A stretch of DNA of 64,000 nucleotides from Centipeda flueggei ATCC 43531. Its GTDB lineage: Bacteria > Bacillota > Negativicutes > Selenomonadales > Selenomonadaceae. Under the pieces are notes generated by a model. That model had not been told where the DNA came from, searched no databases, and saw nothing but the letters and a program-made list of their open reading frames with translations. The position numbers were made by a program, and so were the translations under genes. The stretch lies in contig NZ_GG694006.1 of NCBI RefSeq assembly GCF_000160695.1, positions 670,932-734,931 of the forward strand, read 5' to 3'. Of the stretch, positions 1 through 9,669 are shown in pieces (the stretch's first letter is position 1; every line of letters begins with the position of its first letter).

Positions 1-70
1 ATACGCCGCCAAGAGCGACCATCAGCGCCATCAGGAGCGCCATGAGCATTGTTGTTTTCAGTGTGTTCAT
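1..70 (-). CDS. htpX: HtpX membrane zinc protease, N-terminal fragment
   Basis: Only the first 23 codons lie in the window. They read as a start followed by a hydrophobic stretch rich in Leu, Met and Ala (begins MNTLKTTMLMALLMALMV). This resembles the first membrane segment of HtpX, a membrane-bound M48 metalloprotease that degrades damaged membrane proteins. A GGAG ribosome site lies 6 to 9 bases before the ATG. The HEXXH active site would lie outside the window, so the call rests on the N-terminus alone. Another small membrane protein is possible. Confidence 0.55.
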   Translation of the reverse strand, partial: MNTLKTTMLMALLMALMVALGGV

Positions 71-156
71 AGCTTCATTTCTCCTTTATCTGTCAAATCT
101 TTGTCCTTTTGACTATATCATACAGTGCATTTATGGAAAAAGGCTGAAATCCTTGC

Positions 157-218
157 AGGGAATCGCTGATAAAAGGATACGTCAACGCCGATCGTGCTGA
201 ATTTATCCGTGCTTCCCT
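157..218. repeat. Dispersed intergenic repeat, copy 1 (short form)
   Basis: A 62-base element with imperfect inverted ends: AGGGAATCGCTGATAAA on the left and, as reverse complement, AGGGAAGCACGGATAAA on the right. The right end overlaps the serA stop codon. Related elements lie near 7.9, 12.4, 29.5, 38.3 and 57.9 kb. The internal part is shorter than in the long copies, so it resembles an internally deleted, MITE-like derivative. Confidence 0.75.
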
Positions 219-1798
219 TAAATTGCCTCGAAATTGACCAGCTTCGCATCAAAGATGCCCTCGACAGCGAGCACGCGCGCGAGCACATCATCGGAGATGT
301 CGTGATCGATGGTGAGTACCATGATGTTCATGCCCTTGCGATCGGACTTTCCCACCTGCATAGAGGAGATGTTGATGCCTGCCGCGCCCATGATCGAGCC
401 AATCGTGCCGATGACACCGGGGCGGTTGATGTGCGGGCAGATGAGAATGCGTGCGTGCGGGTCAACGTCGACACGGAAGCGGTTGATGCGAACGATGCGC
501 CCCTCCTCGCCGAAGAGCGCGCCCTGCACCTCGGAAGTGCCGCCCGATGCCGTCACGCGCACGGTGATGAGCGTCGAGTAGTGCGACGTCTCCTTCTCGC
601 GAATCTCAGATACCTTGATGCCGCGCGACTTCGCCACACTCGGTGCGTTGACGTAGTTGATCTCGCTCTCGAGGATGGGGTTGAGCATCCCCTTGAGAAT
701 GGCCGTCGTGAGGAAGCTCGTATTGACCTCAGTGATCTCGCCGTTGTAGACGACCTCGACCTGCGAGATGGGTCCCTCGGCGAGAGAGCACGCTGTACAC
801 CCGAGCTGTTCGGCGAGCGCGATGTAGGGGCGGATCACACGCATGACTTCCTTTGAGACAGGCGCCATGTTGACCGCCGCGAGCACCGGCTCACCGCGCA
901 GTGCGGCACAGATGCCCTTTGCCACGTCCACTGAGACGCCGATCTGTGCCTCCACCGTGGACGCGCCGAGGTGCGGCGTGAGGACGATGCCGGGCACGCT
1001 GCGCAGAGGGCTGTCCTCCGCGAGCGGCTCACTCTCAAACACGTCGATCGCCGCCCCCGCGACAATTCCCTCGCGCACGGCCTCGGCGAGATCGTGCTCG
1101 TTGATGATGCCGCCGCGCGCGCAGTTCACGAGGCGGACGCCCTGCTTCATCCGCCGCATCTGCGCCATGGAGATCATGCCGCGCGTCTCCTTCGTGAGCG
1201 GCATGTGCACCGTGATGAAGTCCGCCTGCTCGATGATGTCATCGAGCGTCCCGACGGTCACGCCGAGTGCCTTTGCCCGCTCCTCGTTGATGTAGGGATC
1301 ATAGGCGATCACATTCATGTCAAAGGCAAGGGCGCGCTTTGCGACGCCGCCGCCGATGCGCCCCATGCCGATGACACCGAGTGTCTTGCCGCGCAGCTCA
1401 ACGCCGACGTATGCCTTGCGGTTCCACTGCCCCGCGTGCATGGTCGCATCCGCTGTCGGGATGTTGCGCGCCATGGCAAGCATCATCGCAACTGTATGCT
1501 CCGTCGCGGCAATCGTATTGCCGCCCGGCGAGTTGATGACGATGATGCCGCGCTCCGTCGCCGCCTTTACGTCAATGTTGTCCACACCGACGCCGGCGCG
1601 CCCGATGATCTTCAGTTTCCCCGCGCGTTCCAGGACGTCCGCCGTTACCTTCGACGCCGAGCGTACCATCAGCGCGTCATAGTCTCCGATCACATCCAGC
1701 AGTTCCTCATGCGAGATCTTATCGCGCACATCGACCTCATAGTCCGTCAAAAGACCGATTCCCTCAGGTGAAATCCCATCCGCAGCCAAAATCTTCAT
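218..1798 (-). CDS. serA: D-3-phosphoglycerate dehydrogenase
   Basis: This enzyme oxidises 3-phosphoglycerate with NAD as the first step of serine synthesis in the cytoplasm. The protein is 526 residues, the long form of the family. An N-terminal substrate domain comes first, then the Rossmann motif GVIGMGRIGG at about 141-150, the TPHLGAST region carrying the catalytic His, an intervening domain, and a C-terminal ACT domain from about 455 that is usually the serine-sensing part. The start is at 1798 because a good ribosome site precedes it and because a consensus promoter lies inside the longer upstream frame. It stands alone; no serC is beside it. Confidence 0.95.
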   Translation of the reverse strand: MKILAADGISPEGIGLLTDYEVDVRDKISHEELLDVIGDYDALMVRSASKVTADVLERAGKLKIIGRAGVGVDNIDVKAATERGIIVINSPGGNTIAATEHTVAMMLAMARNIPTADATMHAGQWNRKAYVGVELRGKTLGVIGMGRIGGGVAKRALAFDMNVIAYDPYINEERAKALGVTVGTLDDIIEQADFITVHMPLTKETRGMISMAQMRRMKQGVRLVNCARGGIINEHDLAEAVREGIVAGAAIDVFESEPLAEDSPLRSVPGIVLTPHLGASTVEAQIGVSVDVAKGICAALRGEPVLAAVNMAPVSKEVMRVIRPYIALAEQLGCTACSLAEGPISQVEVVYNGEITEVNTSFLTTAILKGMLNPILESEINYVNAPSVAKSRGIKVSEIREKETSHYSTLITVRVTASGGTSEVQGALFGEEGRIVRINRFRVDVDPHARILICPHINRPGVIGTIGSIMGAAGINISSMQVGKSDRKGMNIMVLTIDHDISDDVLARVLAVEGIFDAKLVNFEAI

Positions 1799-1840
1799 CC
1801 GTATGCCCTCCCCCATCCTATCATACACAGTAACGCCCCT

Positions 1841-1869
1841 ATTATAGACAAAAGAAGAAAACAGGTCAA
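1841..1869 (-). promoter_or_regulatory. Probable sigma-A promoter of serA
   Basis: On the minus strand TTGACC (1864-1869) is followed after 17 bases by a perfect TATAAT (1841-1846). Transcription would start near 1834, giving a leader of about 35 bases before serA. I see no T-box or riboswitch in the leader. Confidence 0.7.
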
Positions 1870-1969
1870 ATCTTTCCGACAGACGACCGTACTCCTTCAC
1901 ATATACATAATACATATCGTATTATTCTGAGAGAAATTATCAAAGAGTATGGGATATTTTTATTTCTCG

Positions 1970-1999
1970 TTGACAATGTTCGACGCGTGACGATATACT
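1970..1999 (+). promoter_or_regulatory. Probable sigma-A promoter of the ABC importer operon
   Basis: On the plus strand TTGACA (1970-1975) and TATACT (1994-1999) are 18 bases apart. The predicted start is about 55 bases upstream of the first permease gene. The serA promoter lies back to back with it within about 160 bases, so the region between is a divergent control region. Confidence 0.7.
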
Positions 2000-2059
2000 A
2001 ATTTTCATCTGGTAAGACAGGAAAACCTTCTATGATATTTCTTGTGGAAAGAGGCACAC

Positions 2060-2992
2060 ATGACATTATCCGCTCTCGTGCGCCGCTGCGCACAGTTTAT
2101 TCCCGTATTCTTCGGCATCACCGTGCTCTCCTTCACGCTGATTCACCTCGCGCCGAGCGACCCCGTCAGCGTGCGCCTCTCGCTGGGGGGCATCGCCGTC
2201 GATCCCGTGACGGCGGCACAGATGCGCACGGAGATGGGGCTCGACCGTCCGCTGCCCATCCAGTACGGCGACTGGCTCATGCGTTTTCTTCACGGAGACA
2301 TGGGGATATCCTACCGCAGTGGCCGCCCCGTTTCCGCTCTGCTCCTGCAGGCGCTCCCCTACACGCTCGCCATAGCGGCCAGTGCGATACTGCTCACCCT
2401 TCTCATCTCTCTGCCGCTTGGCATCGCCATGGCAGCATATCGAAACAGTGCTCTAGACTGCACCGTCCGTTTCCTCACCTTCATCGGAAATGCCGTACCG
2501 AGCTTTATCGTCGGCATCCTCCTCATGTTTCTGTTCTCCTATCAGCTTGGATGGATCCCTGTGCTCGCCGGCAATTCCCCCATCGGCATGGTGCTGCCGA
2601 CGGCGGTGCTCGCACTCATCATGTCGGCGCGTTACATTCGGCAGATCCGCGCGGCGACCCTCGACGAGCTCGCCAAGGACTACATCATTGGTCTGCGCGC
2701 GCGCGGGATAACCGAATGCCGCATCCTATTTGGAAATGTCCTCAAAAATATCATGGGCGTCGTCGTCACACTGACCGCCATCTCCGTTGGCTCTCTGCTC
2801 GGCGGCGTGGTCATCATCGAGACACTCTTCAGCCGCCCCGGCGTCGGCAGTCTCCTCATGACGGCGATCAGCAGCCGTGACTACCCCGTCATCCAGGCGG
2901 CCGTCGTCTGGATGGTACTCGCCTACTTCGTCGTCAACCTGCTCGCCGATCTCTCCTATCGCCGTTTCAACCCGAGGGTCAGGGGATGTTGA
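2060..2992 (+). CDS. ABC importer permease, NikB/DppB type
   Basis: First membrane permease of a nickel/oligopeptide-family ABC importer (PepT family). It is 310 residues with an N-terminal segment typical of the DppB/NikB group (ITVLSFTLIHLAPSDPV) and about six membrane segments. The EAA-type coupling loop lies around DYIIGLRARGIT, and the C-terminal part has the usual ETLFSRPGVGSL motif. ATG 2060 is preferred over a TTG six codons upstream because AGAGG precedes it at the right distance. Its end overlaps the next gene by seven bases, so the two are translationally coupled. Confidence 0.9.
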   Translation: MTLSALVRRCAQFIPVFFGITVLSFTLIHLAPSDPVSVRLSLGGIAVDPVTAAQMRTEMGLDRPLPIQYGDWLMRFLHGDMGISYRSGRPVSALLLQALPYTLAIAASAILLTLLISLPLGIAMAAYRNSALDCTVRFLTFIGNAVPSFIVGILLMFLFSYQLGWIPVLAGNSPIGMVLPTAVLALIMSARYIRQIRAATLDELAKDYIIGLRARGITECRILFGNVLKNIMGVVVTLTAISVGSLLGGVVIIETLFSRPGVGSLLMTAISSRDYPVIQAAVVWMVLAYFVVNLLADLSYRRFNPRVRGC

Positions 2993-3825
2993 GGAAGGCC
3001 ATGCTTGCCGCGCATAAAGCCCCGCTTCTCCTGCGTCTCCTCGCGGTCGCATCGATACTCATCCTCGTCGTCAGTCTTTTTGCAGCACAGCTCGCACCAT
3101 ACGATCCATACGCCACCGATCCGCAGGTGATCCTGCAACCGCCGTCCGCCGCACATCCCTGCGGAACGGATGGCTATGGCCGAGATCTCCTCTCGCGCAT
3201 CCTCTTCGGTGCAAAGACATCCATCTGCGCCGCCCTGCTCATCATCCTCATCGCAGCCACGGGCGGCAGTCTCATCGGGCTCCTCGCAGGATTCTTCCGC
3301 GGGCGCACGGATGCCCTGCTCATGCGCATCGTGGATATTGTGCAGGCATTTCCGAGCCTCATCCTCGCAATCGCCGTCGCGGGCATCCTCGGGGGCGGAC
3401 TGATGAACGCCATCCTCGCCCTCATGCTGACAACATGGACGCAGTACGCACGCCTCGCGCGCAGCATGACGCTGGCAGCAGCAGAAGAGACATACGTACA
3501 GGCGGCATGGCTCTCGGGGTGCAGCAGGATGCGCATTCTATTCGTGCACATCCTGCCGAACATCGCGGGGACGCTCATCACCACTGCCGTCATGCACATC
3601 AGTACGATGATGATGGGGCTTGCCGCGCTCTCCTACCTCGGGATCGGCGTCAAAATTCCCGATGCCGAGTGGGGCGCCATGATCAGTGAGGGACAAAAAT
3701 ATCTGCGGCAGGCACCGTGGGCAGCACTTGCACCGAGCATCGTCATGATCTCCGTCATGATGGTATTCAATTTCTTCGGTGATGCCCTGCGCGACCATCT
3801 CGACCCAAAGATGCGAAAACTATGA
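2986..3825 (+). CDS. ABC importer permease, NikC/DppC type
   Basis: Second permease of the importer, 279 residues. It has the N-terminal membrane helix, the HPCGTDGYGRDLLSRI motif that marks DppC/NikC permeases, and the cytoplasmic coupling loop near EETYVQAAWLSGCS. It should pair with the preceding permease to form the membrane channel. The substrate cannot be read from the permease alone. Confidence 0.9.
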   Translation: MLRKAMLAAHKAPLLLRLLAVASILILVVSLFAAQLAPYDPYATDPQVILQPPSAAHPCGTDGYGRDLLSRILFGAKTSICAALLIILIAATGGSLIGLLAGFFRGRTDALLMRIVDIVQAFPSLILAIAVAGILGGGLMNAILALMLTTWTQYARLARSMTLAAAEETYVQAAWLSGCSRMRILFVHILPNIAGTLITTAVMHISTMMMGLAALSYLGIGVKIPDAEWGAMISEGQKYLRQAPWAALAPSIVMISVMMVFNFFGDALRDHLDPKMRKL

Positions 3826-3847
3826 TTTTCCCACAGGAGGAAGAACA

Positions 3848-5365
3848 ATGAACAAGATGCTCAACCGCCTATGCGCACTCGGACTCGCCGCGCTCTCCTT
3901 TGCCCTCCTCGGCTGCGGCACACAGAATGCGGCAAACGGGAAAAAAATCATCCATGTCGGCGGAACGCTCGACGTAACGGACAGTACGATGGATCCCGCA
4001 AAGGAGTGGGCAGGCTGGTTCGTTCTGCGCTGCGGTATCGGCGAGACACTGTTTCGTCTGGATGACGAGATGCGTCCGCAGCCATGGCTGGCAGAGCGTG
4101 CCGAAAACATCAGCCCAACCGACTGGCGCATCACGCTGAAAGATAACGTTGTCTTCTCCAATGGGGAAAAAATGACCGCCGAGAAAGTCGCTGCCTCTCT
4201 GCAGCGCACGGCGGAGATCAATCAGCGCGCCGCATGGCTGCGCGGGGCAGAGTACACAGCGGATGGAGACGTCCTCGCCATCCGGACAAAAGAACCGTAT
4301 GCGACACTGGTGAACGACCTCTGTGACCCGTACGCCATCATCCTCGATGTCGCGGGCACGGAGGATTTTGACCAGGCGCCCGTCGCCACGGGGCCATTTA
4401 CCCTCGCCTCCTACGAGCCGTACCTCTCCGCCGTCATGACACGCAATGAGCACTACTGGGATGGTGCGGTACGTGCAGACGGGGTGACCTACACAAAGAT
4501 TCCCGACCCTGCCGCCCTCGCCATGGCCCTCGAGAGCGGAGAGATCGACGCCGCCCTCGACCTCAGTCCCGAGAACGCGGAGACGATTGCCGCATCGGAC
4601 AAATTCACCCTCGTCCGCACGCCGCAGACACGCGTCTACCAGCTCTATATGAATTTCGACCGCCTCACCGACCCCGCCGTACGTACGGCAATCATGTGCG
4701 GCGTCGACAAGGACATCATCGGGACACAGTACCTCAAGGGCGGCATGACCGCCGCGAGCGGTGCCTTTCTCCCATCGACGCCCTACCGTGCCCCGGCACC
4801 GCTCTCCTATGACCTCCAAAAGGCACGTGCACTCCTCGCTGCGGCGGGCTATCAGGACAGCGATGGCGACGGCATCGTCGAGAAGAACGGCGTTCCGCTT
4901 GTCATCGGTCTCAGCATCTACCGCCGCCTCTCCTCGGAGGCTATCGCCACAGAGATGCAGGCTCAGCTCCGCCGTGTCGGGATAAAGATCGAGGTGCATC
5001 CGCACGAGAAGTCCACCTTCTTTAGCAGCGGCGACTTTGACCTCGGTATCTACTCCGTCGTCACCATGCCGACGGGCGACCCCTACGCCTTCCTGCGCGA
5101 CGCGGTGGGCAGTACGGGCGTCGCCAACTACGGGCACTACCGCAGTGCCGCTGCAGATCAGGCACTGACGCAGCTCGCGGTCACCTTTGATCCCGCACAG
5201 CGCATCCAGCTCGTCAACCAGATCCAGCAGCAGGTGATCGACGACCGCGCGATGGACTTCATCGGATTCAACACCATGCAGGTCGGCATGGCAAAGGGTG
5301 TGAGCGGTCTCCTCTCTACGCCCTCGGACTACTATCAGGTCACCAAAGACCTGGACAAAGAATAA
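3848..5365 (+). CDS. Substrate-binding lipoprotein of the ABC importer (SBP_bac_5)
   Basis: A 505-residue extracytoplasmic solute-binding protein of the nickel/peptide family 5. The signal peptide ends in the lipobox LLGC, so Cys near residue 21 would be lipidated. The body has the family 5 features, including the ATGPF segment and a C-terminal TGDPYAFL region. Overall it looks closer to NikA/CntA-type metal or metallophore binders than to classical OppA, but this is a judgement by eye. AGGAGGA precedes the ATG at 3848. The ligand might be nickel, a metal-chelate or a short peptide. Confidence 0.85.
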   Translation: MNKMLNRLCALGLAALSFALLGCGTQNAANGKKIIHVGGTLDVTDSTMDPAKEWAGWFVLRCGIGETLFRLDDEMRPQPWLAERAENISPTDWRITLKDNVVFSNGEKMTAEKVAASLQRTAEINQRAAWLRGAEYTADGDVLAIRTKEPYATLVNDLCDPYAIILDVAGTEDFDQAPVATGPFTLASYEPYLSAVMTRNEHYWDGAVRADGVTYTKIPDPAALAMALESGEIDAALDLSPENAETIAASDKFTLVRTPQTRVYQLYMNFDRLTDPAVRTAIMCGVDKDIIGTQYLKGGMTAASGAFLPSTPYRAPAPLSYDLQKARALLAAAGYQDSDGDGIVEKNGVPLVIGLSIYRRLSSEAIATEMQAQLRRVGIKIEVHPHEKSTFFSSGDFDLGIYSVVTMPTGDPYAFLRDAVGSTGVANYGHYRSAAADQALTQLAVTFDPAQRIQLVNQIQQQVIDDRAMDFIGFNTMQVGMAKGVSGLLSTPSDYYQVTKDLDKE

Positions 5366-6985
5366 ATGGCTGAAAAAAACGAATGCCATGTGACGCCTCC
5401 CCTCCTGCAGATCGACGGGCTATGCGCAGGGTATGGAGACAGTACCATCCTGCATGACATCACGCTGCAGGTCGCGCCGGGCGAGGTACTCGGCATCGTC
5501 GGCGCGAGCGGCAGCGGCAAGTCCACCCTGCTCAAGGCAATCATGGACCTACGCGAAACAGATCTCATCCGCCGCGCGGGCACGATCCGATTCGACGGAC
5601 GTGACCTGAGTACTTGCACAGCGGAAGAATACCGTCGCTTGCGCGGCGCGGAAATGGGCATCGTGTTTCAGTACGCAAGCGCATCACTGAACCCGACACG
5701 CCGCATCGGGACGCAGTTTGCCGAGGCGATGCGGGCACATGGCACATACGCAGATGCGGAGATTACGGAGCGCGCGGCAGAGCTCCTGCGCCGCATGGGC
5801 TTCACTGACGCCGATCACATCCTCGACGCCTATCCCTTCACACTGTCGGGTGGGATGGCGCAGCGCGCCGCGATAGCGCTCGCACTTGCCCTGCGGCCGC
5901 GCCTCCTGCTCGCCGACGAGCCGACCTCGGCACTCGATGCGGCACTGCAGCAGCAAGTGCTCCAAATCCTGCGCACCCTGCGTGATGAAGACGGCACAGC
6001 GATGCTCCTCGTCACACACAATATTGGCGTACTGCGCCACATCGCCGACCGTGCCGCCGTCATAAAGGACGGGCGCATCATCGAACAGGGGGCGGCAGCA
6101 GAGCTGCTGATCCATCCGCAGTGTGCGGACACCAAGAATCTGCTTGCCTCTGTCCCCCGGATCAGCGTGCTCCCGCAGATCCCATCCCGCACACAGATCA
6201 GTTCTCCGAAAAGCACGTCCTGCACGAAGCCCACGCTCCTGCGCTTTGAAAACGTCTCCATGCACTTTGACGGAGACACTGCGCGGACGCAGGCGGTCGA
6301 TGCCATGACCTTCTCTCTGTATGAACGCGAACGCCTCGGCATCGTCGGCGCAAGCGGCAGCGGAAAGTCCACTGCAGCCAAGCTCCTCACAGGACTGCTC
6401 ACCCCGACAGAGGGACGCATCCTGCTCGCGGGGAAAAACGTCGTCGGCGCATCGGGCCGTGTGCGCAAAGAGCTCTGCCGCCGTATCCAGATGGTGTTTC
6501 AGGACGCACATGGCTCGTTCAACCCGCGCCGCAGCATCGGTGCAGCGATCGGCGAAACCATCTGTAACCTCTGCCCGTCCGATACCCAGTCCGTCGACCG
6601 CCGCGTCGCCGCCCTCCTCAAGGAAGTGGAACTCCCTCCCTCCTATGCTGCGCGATACCCGCACGAGATCAGCGGCGGCGAATGTCAGCGCGCCGCCATC
6701 GCACGCGCAATGGCAGTATCCCCCGCCCTTCTCATCTGTGACGAAGCGACCTCGGCGCTCGACATCTGCGTGCAGGAGAAAATCATTACACTCCTCCGCC
6801 GCCTGCAAAAAGAGCACGGCATGAGCCTCCTCTTCATCTCTCACGACCTCCCCCTCGTCAGCTCCATCACCGACCGCATCCTCATTCTGCGGCAGGGGCG
6901 CATCATCGAGCAGGGCAAAACGGCGGACATCCTGCGGGCACCGCACGAGAACGATACCAGGGAACTGCTGCACGCCGTACTGTAG
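5366..6985 (+). CDS. Fused double ATPase of the ABC importer (NikD+NikE/DppD+DppF)
   Basis: A 539-residue protein with two complete nucleotide-binding domains that are usually two separate proteins. Domain 1 has Walker A GASGSGKS near residue 47 and the signature LSGGMAQR near 165. Domain 2 begins near residue 290 with a second GASGSGKST and the signature ISGGECQR. A poorly conserved linker of about 35 residues separates them. The ATG follows the stop of the binding protein with no gap, so the gene is the last of the four-gene operon. It should power import through the two permeases. Confidence 0.92.
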   Translation: MAEKNECHVTPPLLQIDGLCAGYGDSTILHDITLQVAPGEVLGIVGASGSGKSTLLKAIMDLRETDLIRRAGTIRFDGRDLSTCTAEEYRRLRGAEMGIVFQYASASLNPTRRIGTQFAEAMRAHGTYADAEITERAAELLRRMGFTDADHILDAYPFTLSGGMAQRAAIALALALRPRLLLADEPTSALDAALQQQVLQILRTLRDEDGTAMLLVTHNIGVLRHIADRAAVIKDGRIIEQGAAAELLIHPQCADTKNLLASVPRISVLPQIPSRTQISSPKSTSCTKPTLLRFENVSMHFDGDTARTQAVDAMTFSLYERERLGIVGASGSGKSTAAKLLTGLLTPTEGRILLAGKNVVGASGRVRKELCRRIQMVFQDAHGSFNPRRSIGAAIGETICNLCPSDTQSVDRRVAALLKEVELPPSYAARYPHEISGGECQRAAIARAMAVSPALLICDEATSALDICVQEKIITLLRRLQKEHGMSLLFISHDLPLVSSITDRILILRQGRIIEQGKTADILRAPHENDTRELLHAVL

Positions 6986-7001
6986 CTAAAAACAAATGCA
7001 C

Positions 7002-7050
7002 AAAAAAAGGACAGCAGATCGGAGTTTTCTCCTCCGTCAGCTGTCCCTTA
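7002..7050 (-). terminator. Intrinsic terminator between convergent genes
   Basis: A long stem built from AGGGACAGC and GCTGTCC with an inner GGAG/CTCC extension. Read on the minus strand it is followed by seven T, which ends the small membrane protein gene at 7052. As a stem it could also end the importer operon coming from the other side. Confidence 0.8.
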
Positions 7051-7051
7051 T

Positions 7052-7813
7052 TTATCTCCCCACCGCGTAAAAAATCACATGCGTGCCATCCTCGGAAATG
7101 CCGATGATATCCGCACGCGGGCGGTCAAAATCATTGCTGCTGTTCCACACATAAAAGGCATACTTCCCCGTCAGCTCCTCCCATTTCGCCGGATGCGGCA
7201 CATAGTCAAAGAAAATGCGCTGCCAAAGGGGAAGCGCGGCAAAGCGCGGAAGCACCTTGCTCTCGTCCACCACGATCCGCGGCACACGGATCGTATCGTT
7301 GATATAGGGATGCCGCGTGCGCAGTTCTGAGTGCTCGCGCCCCTGCAGTTCATATTTGCGGATATTTTCCTTCGTATCGCCAAAGGAAAGATACGATTCA
7401 TCCCATCCCCGCCCGAAACTGACACGGCTCCATACCTCAACATCATACGCCGTCAGCGGAATCTCGCGCGGAAAAAAATCGCGTCGGATCCCTGCATAGT
7501 TCTCCCGTCCGTTCGGCGAAAAATCGGAATAGAAAAAATATCCGATAAAGATCGACGCCGTCATCGCACCAACCACACACACTGAAAAGACAATCCCCAA
7601 CAAGATCTGTCCCCATCCGCCGAGCCTTCGCCCGAGGAAATAAGCCAAGAGCGTGAGGAGCGCCATCAGAGCGGCGACATAGACAGAGCCAAAATCTTGG
7701 ATAAATCCGCAGCAAAGAATTCCAATCAGAAGGAAGGCGATGGGCGGACGAAACCCGCGCAGATCCGCCCATACCATCTGCGCGATACGAATAAAGCTAC
7801 TGGGTCTATACAT
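7052..7813 (-). CDS. Hypothetical protein with N-terminal membrane helices
   Basis: I do not recognise this 253-residue protein. It has about three hydrophobic segments in the first 100 residues (around 22-40, 43-60 and 68-95). After them comes a soluble, charged domain of about 150 residues with no motif I can name, which contains many aromatic residues and ends ISEDGTHVIFYAVGR. ATG 7813 follows GAGGGGGC. It sits alone between two terminators. The topology suggests a membrane anchor with one large soluble domain. Confidence 0.65.
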   Translation of the reverse strand: MYRPSSFIRIAQMVWADLRGFRPPIAFLLIGILCCGFIQDFGSVYVAALMALLTLLAYFLGRRLGGWGQILLGIVFSVCVVGAMTASIFIGYFFYSDFSPNGRENYAGIRRDFFPREIPLTAYDVEVWSRVSFGRGWDESYLSFGDTKENIRKYELQGREHSELRTRHPYINDTIRVPRIVVDESKVLPRFAALPLWQRIFFDYVPHPAKWEELTGKYAFYVWNSSNDFDRPRADIIGISEDGTHVIFYAVGR

Positions 7814-7875
7814 AATCGCCCCCTCACATTTTCTAATCTCTCTATCATGCTTATCATACCATAAACACCACAATA

Positions 7876-7914
7876 ATAAAAGCGCCTGCCACGTACGACA
7901 GACGCCTTTTTTTA
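7876..7914 (-). terminator. Intrinsic terminator downstream of hcp
   Basis: Inverted arms AGGCGTCTGTC and GGCAGGCGC around a short loop, followed on the minus strand by TTTTATTATT. It lies about 70 bases beyond the hcp stop codon, past repeat copy 2. Confidence 0.7.
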
Positions 7915-7921
7915 AAAGCTG

Positions 7922-7980
7922 AGGCAGCACTGATAAATTCAGCACCAATTCGGAGAACGGTTTGATCAGCGATTCCCTAA
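7922..7980. repeat. Dispersed intergenic repeat, copy 2 (short form)
   Basis: About 59 bases. The left side reads GCACTGATAAATTCAGCACC and the right side, as reverse complement, TTAGGGAATCGCTGATCAAA. The right end stands one base from the hcp stop codon. It is the same family as copy 1, but the end facing the gene is the opposite one. Confidence 0.75.
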
Positions 7981-7981
7981 C

Positions 7982-9628
7982 TTATACCGCCGCACCCTCG
8001 ATACCGAACGCTCTCATGTCATCCGCCACATTCGTAATGCCGCCGATGCCGAACGTCTCCACAAGCACCTTTGCCACATTCGGCGAAAGGAACGCGGGCA
8101 GCGTCGGACCGAGGTGGATGTTCTTCACACCGAGGTGGAGCAGGGCAAGCAGAACGATAACCGCCTTCTGTTCATACCACGCGATGTTGTACACTACGGG
8201 CAGCTTGTTCACATCGTCAAGACCGAACACTTCCTTCAGTTTCAGTGCGATGAGGGCAAGCGAGTAGGAATCGTTGCACTGCCCCGCATCGAGCACACGC
8301 GGAATGCCGCCGATGTCGCCGAGATTCTTCTTGATGTACTTGTACTTCGCGCAGCCCGCCGTCAGGATCACCGTATCCTTCGGCAGTGCCTCAGCGAAGT
8401 CCGCATAGTACTCACGCGACTTCATACGGCCGTCGCAGCCCGCCATCACGACGAACTTTTTGATTGCGCCGCTCTTGACGGCCTCGACTACCTTGTCCGC
8501 CACAGCAAAGACCTGCTCATGGGCAAACCCGCCAACGATCTCGCCCGTCTCCAGCTCCGTCGGAGGTGCGCACTTCTTCGCACACTCGATTACAGGCGCG
8601 AAATCCTTCTCGCCGTTCACGAGAGGAATATGCGTGCAGCCCTCCACGCCGACCGCCGCCGTCGTGAAGAGACGGTTCTTGTAGCTGTCCTTCGGCGGCA
8701 CAACGCAGTTCGTCGTCATGAGGATCGGCCCGTTGAACTTCTCGAACTCCTCCTTCTGCTGCCACCAGGCATTGCCATAGTTGCCGACGAGATTGTCGTA
8801 CTTCTTGAACTTTGGATAGTAGTGCGCGGGAATCATCTCGCCATGCGTGTAGACATCGACGCCTGTCCCCTTCGTCTGCTCAAGGAGACGCTCGAGATCC
8901 TTGAGATCATGACCTGAGATGAGAATGCCGGGGCGGTTTCTGACGCCAAGCTTCACCTTCGAAATCTCGGGGTTGCCGTAGCTCTCCGTATTCGCCGTGT
9001 CAAGGAGCGCCATGCCCGCAACGCCCCACTTGCCCGTCTCAAGGACAAGCGCTGTCAGCGCATCGCCGTCCAGCGAATCGTCGAGGAGTTTTGCGAGGGC
9101 GCTCTGCAGGAACGCATCCACTTCCTCATTCTCATAACCGAGTGCGTTTGCATGCTCCATGTACGCCGAAAGTCCCTTCAGGCCGTACATCGTCAGCTCA
9201 CGCAGACTGCGCACATCCTCATTCTCCGTTGCGAGCACGCCGACCGTCTTGGCCTTCGCCGCAAAATCCGCACGCGCGCCCGTCCACTGCGCCGCCGCTG
9301 GGAGACTCGACGCATCGCCAAGCTCACGCAGGAGCTGTGCCTTCAGCGCCAGGCTCTCCTCGATCACATCCATGATCGCCTCGCGGTCAAAATTGGCATT
9401 CGTGATCGTCACGAACAGATTCATCGTAATGCGGTGATTCGTCTCCACTGAGACTTTCTTGCCCGCCGCACGCAGCGCTGTCGTCACCGCACCAAGCCCC
9501 TTCGTGACATAGACGAGGAGATCCTGCATCTCCGCGACATCCGGCTTCTTGCCGCAGACGCCCTGCACTGTGCAGCCCTTGCCGCCAGCCGTCTCCTGAC
9601 ACTGAAAACAAAACATCTTAGCATCCAT
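7982..9628 (-). CDS. hcp: Hydroxylamine reductase (hybrid cluster protein)
   Basis: A 548-residue hybrid cluster protein, which reduces hydroxylamine or nitric oxide and protects anaerobes from nitrosative stress. The N-terminal cluster cysteines are Cys7, Cys10, Cys19 and Cys25 (CX2CX8CX5C), the pattern of the strict-anaerobe class. The C-terminal part carries the expected TAGCAKYKY and DAGQCNDSY segments that supply ligands to the hybrid cluster. ATG 9628 follows GGAG; nine codons upstream lack a ribosome site. No hcr reductase is adjacent. The promoter looks activator-dependent (see 9670-9711). Confidence 0.95.
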   Translation of the reverse strand: MDAKMFCFQCQETAGGKGCTVQGVCGKKPDVAEMQDLLVYVTKGLGAVTTALRAAGKKVSVETNHRITMNLFVTITNANFDREAIMDVIEESLALKAQLLRELGDASSLPAAAQWTGARADFAAKAKTVGVLATENEDVRSLRELTMYGLKGLSAYMEHANALGYENEEVDAFLQSALAKLLDDSLDGDALTALVLETGKWGVAGMALLDTANTESYGNPEISKVKLGVRNRPGILISGHDLKDLERLLEQTKGTGVDVYTHGEMIPAHYYPKFKKYDNLVGNYGNAWWQQKEEFEKFNGPILMTTNCVVPPKDSYKNRLFTTAAVGVEGCTHIPLVNGEKDFAPVIECAKKCAPPTELETGEIVGGFAHEQVFAVADKVVEAVKSGAIKKFVVMAGCDGRMKSREYYADFAEALPKDTVILTAGCAKYKYIKKNLGDIGGIPRVLDAGQCNDSYSLALIALKLKEVFGLDDVNKLPVVYNIAWYEQKAVIVLLALLHLGVKNIHLGPTLPAFLSPNVAKVLVETFGIGGITNVADDMRAFGIEGAAV

Positions 9629-9669
9629 AGATAACTCTCCTTTGCGAAAATCCACATTTCTTGTGTTCG

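Noticed and set aside
194-1771. Long open frames on the plus strand opposite serA
   Set aside because: They are antisense to a well-conserved gene in a G+C-rich genome, have no ribosome sites and no recognisable domains.
1799-2059. A serine-related riboswitch or T-box at serA
   Set aside because: The leader is about 35 bases and has no T-box sequence or specifier structure.
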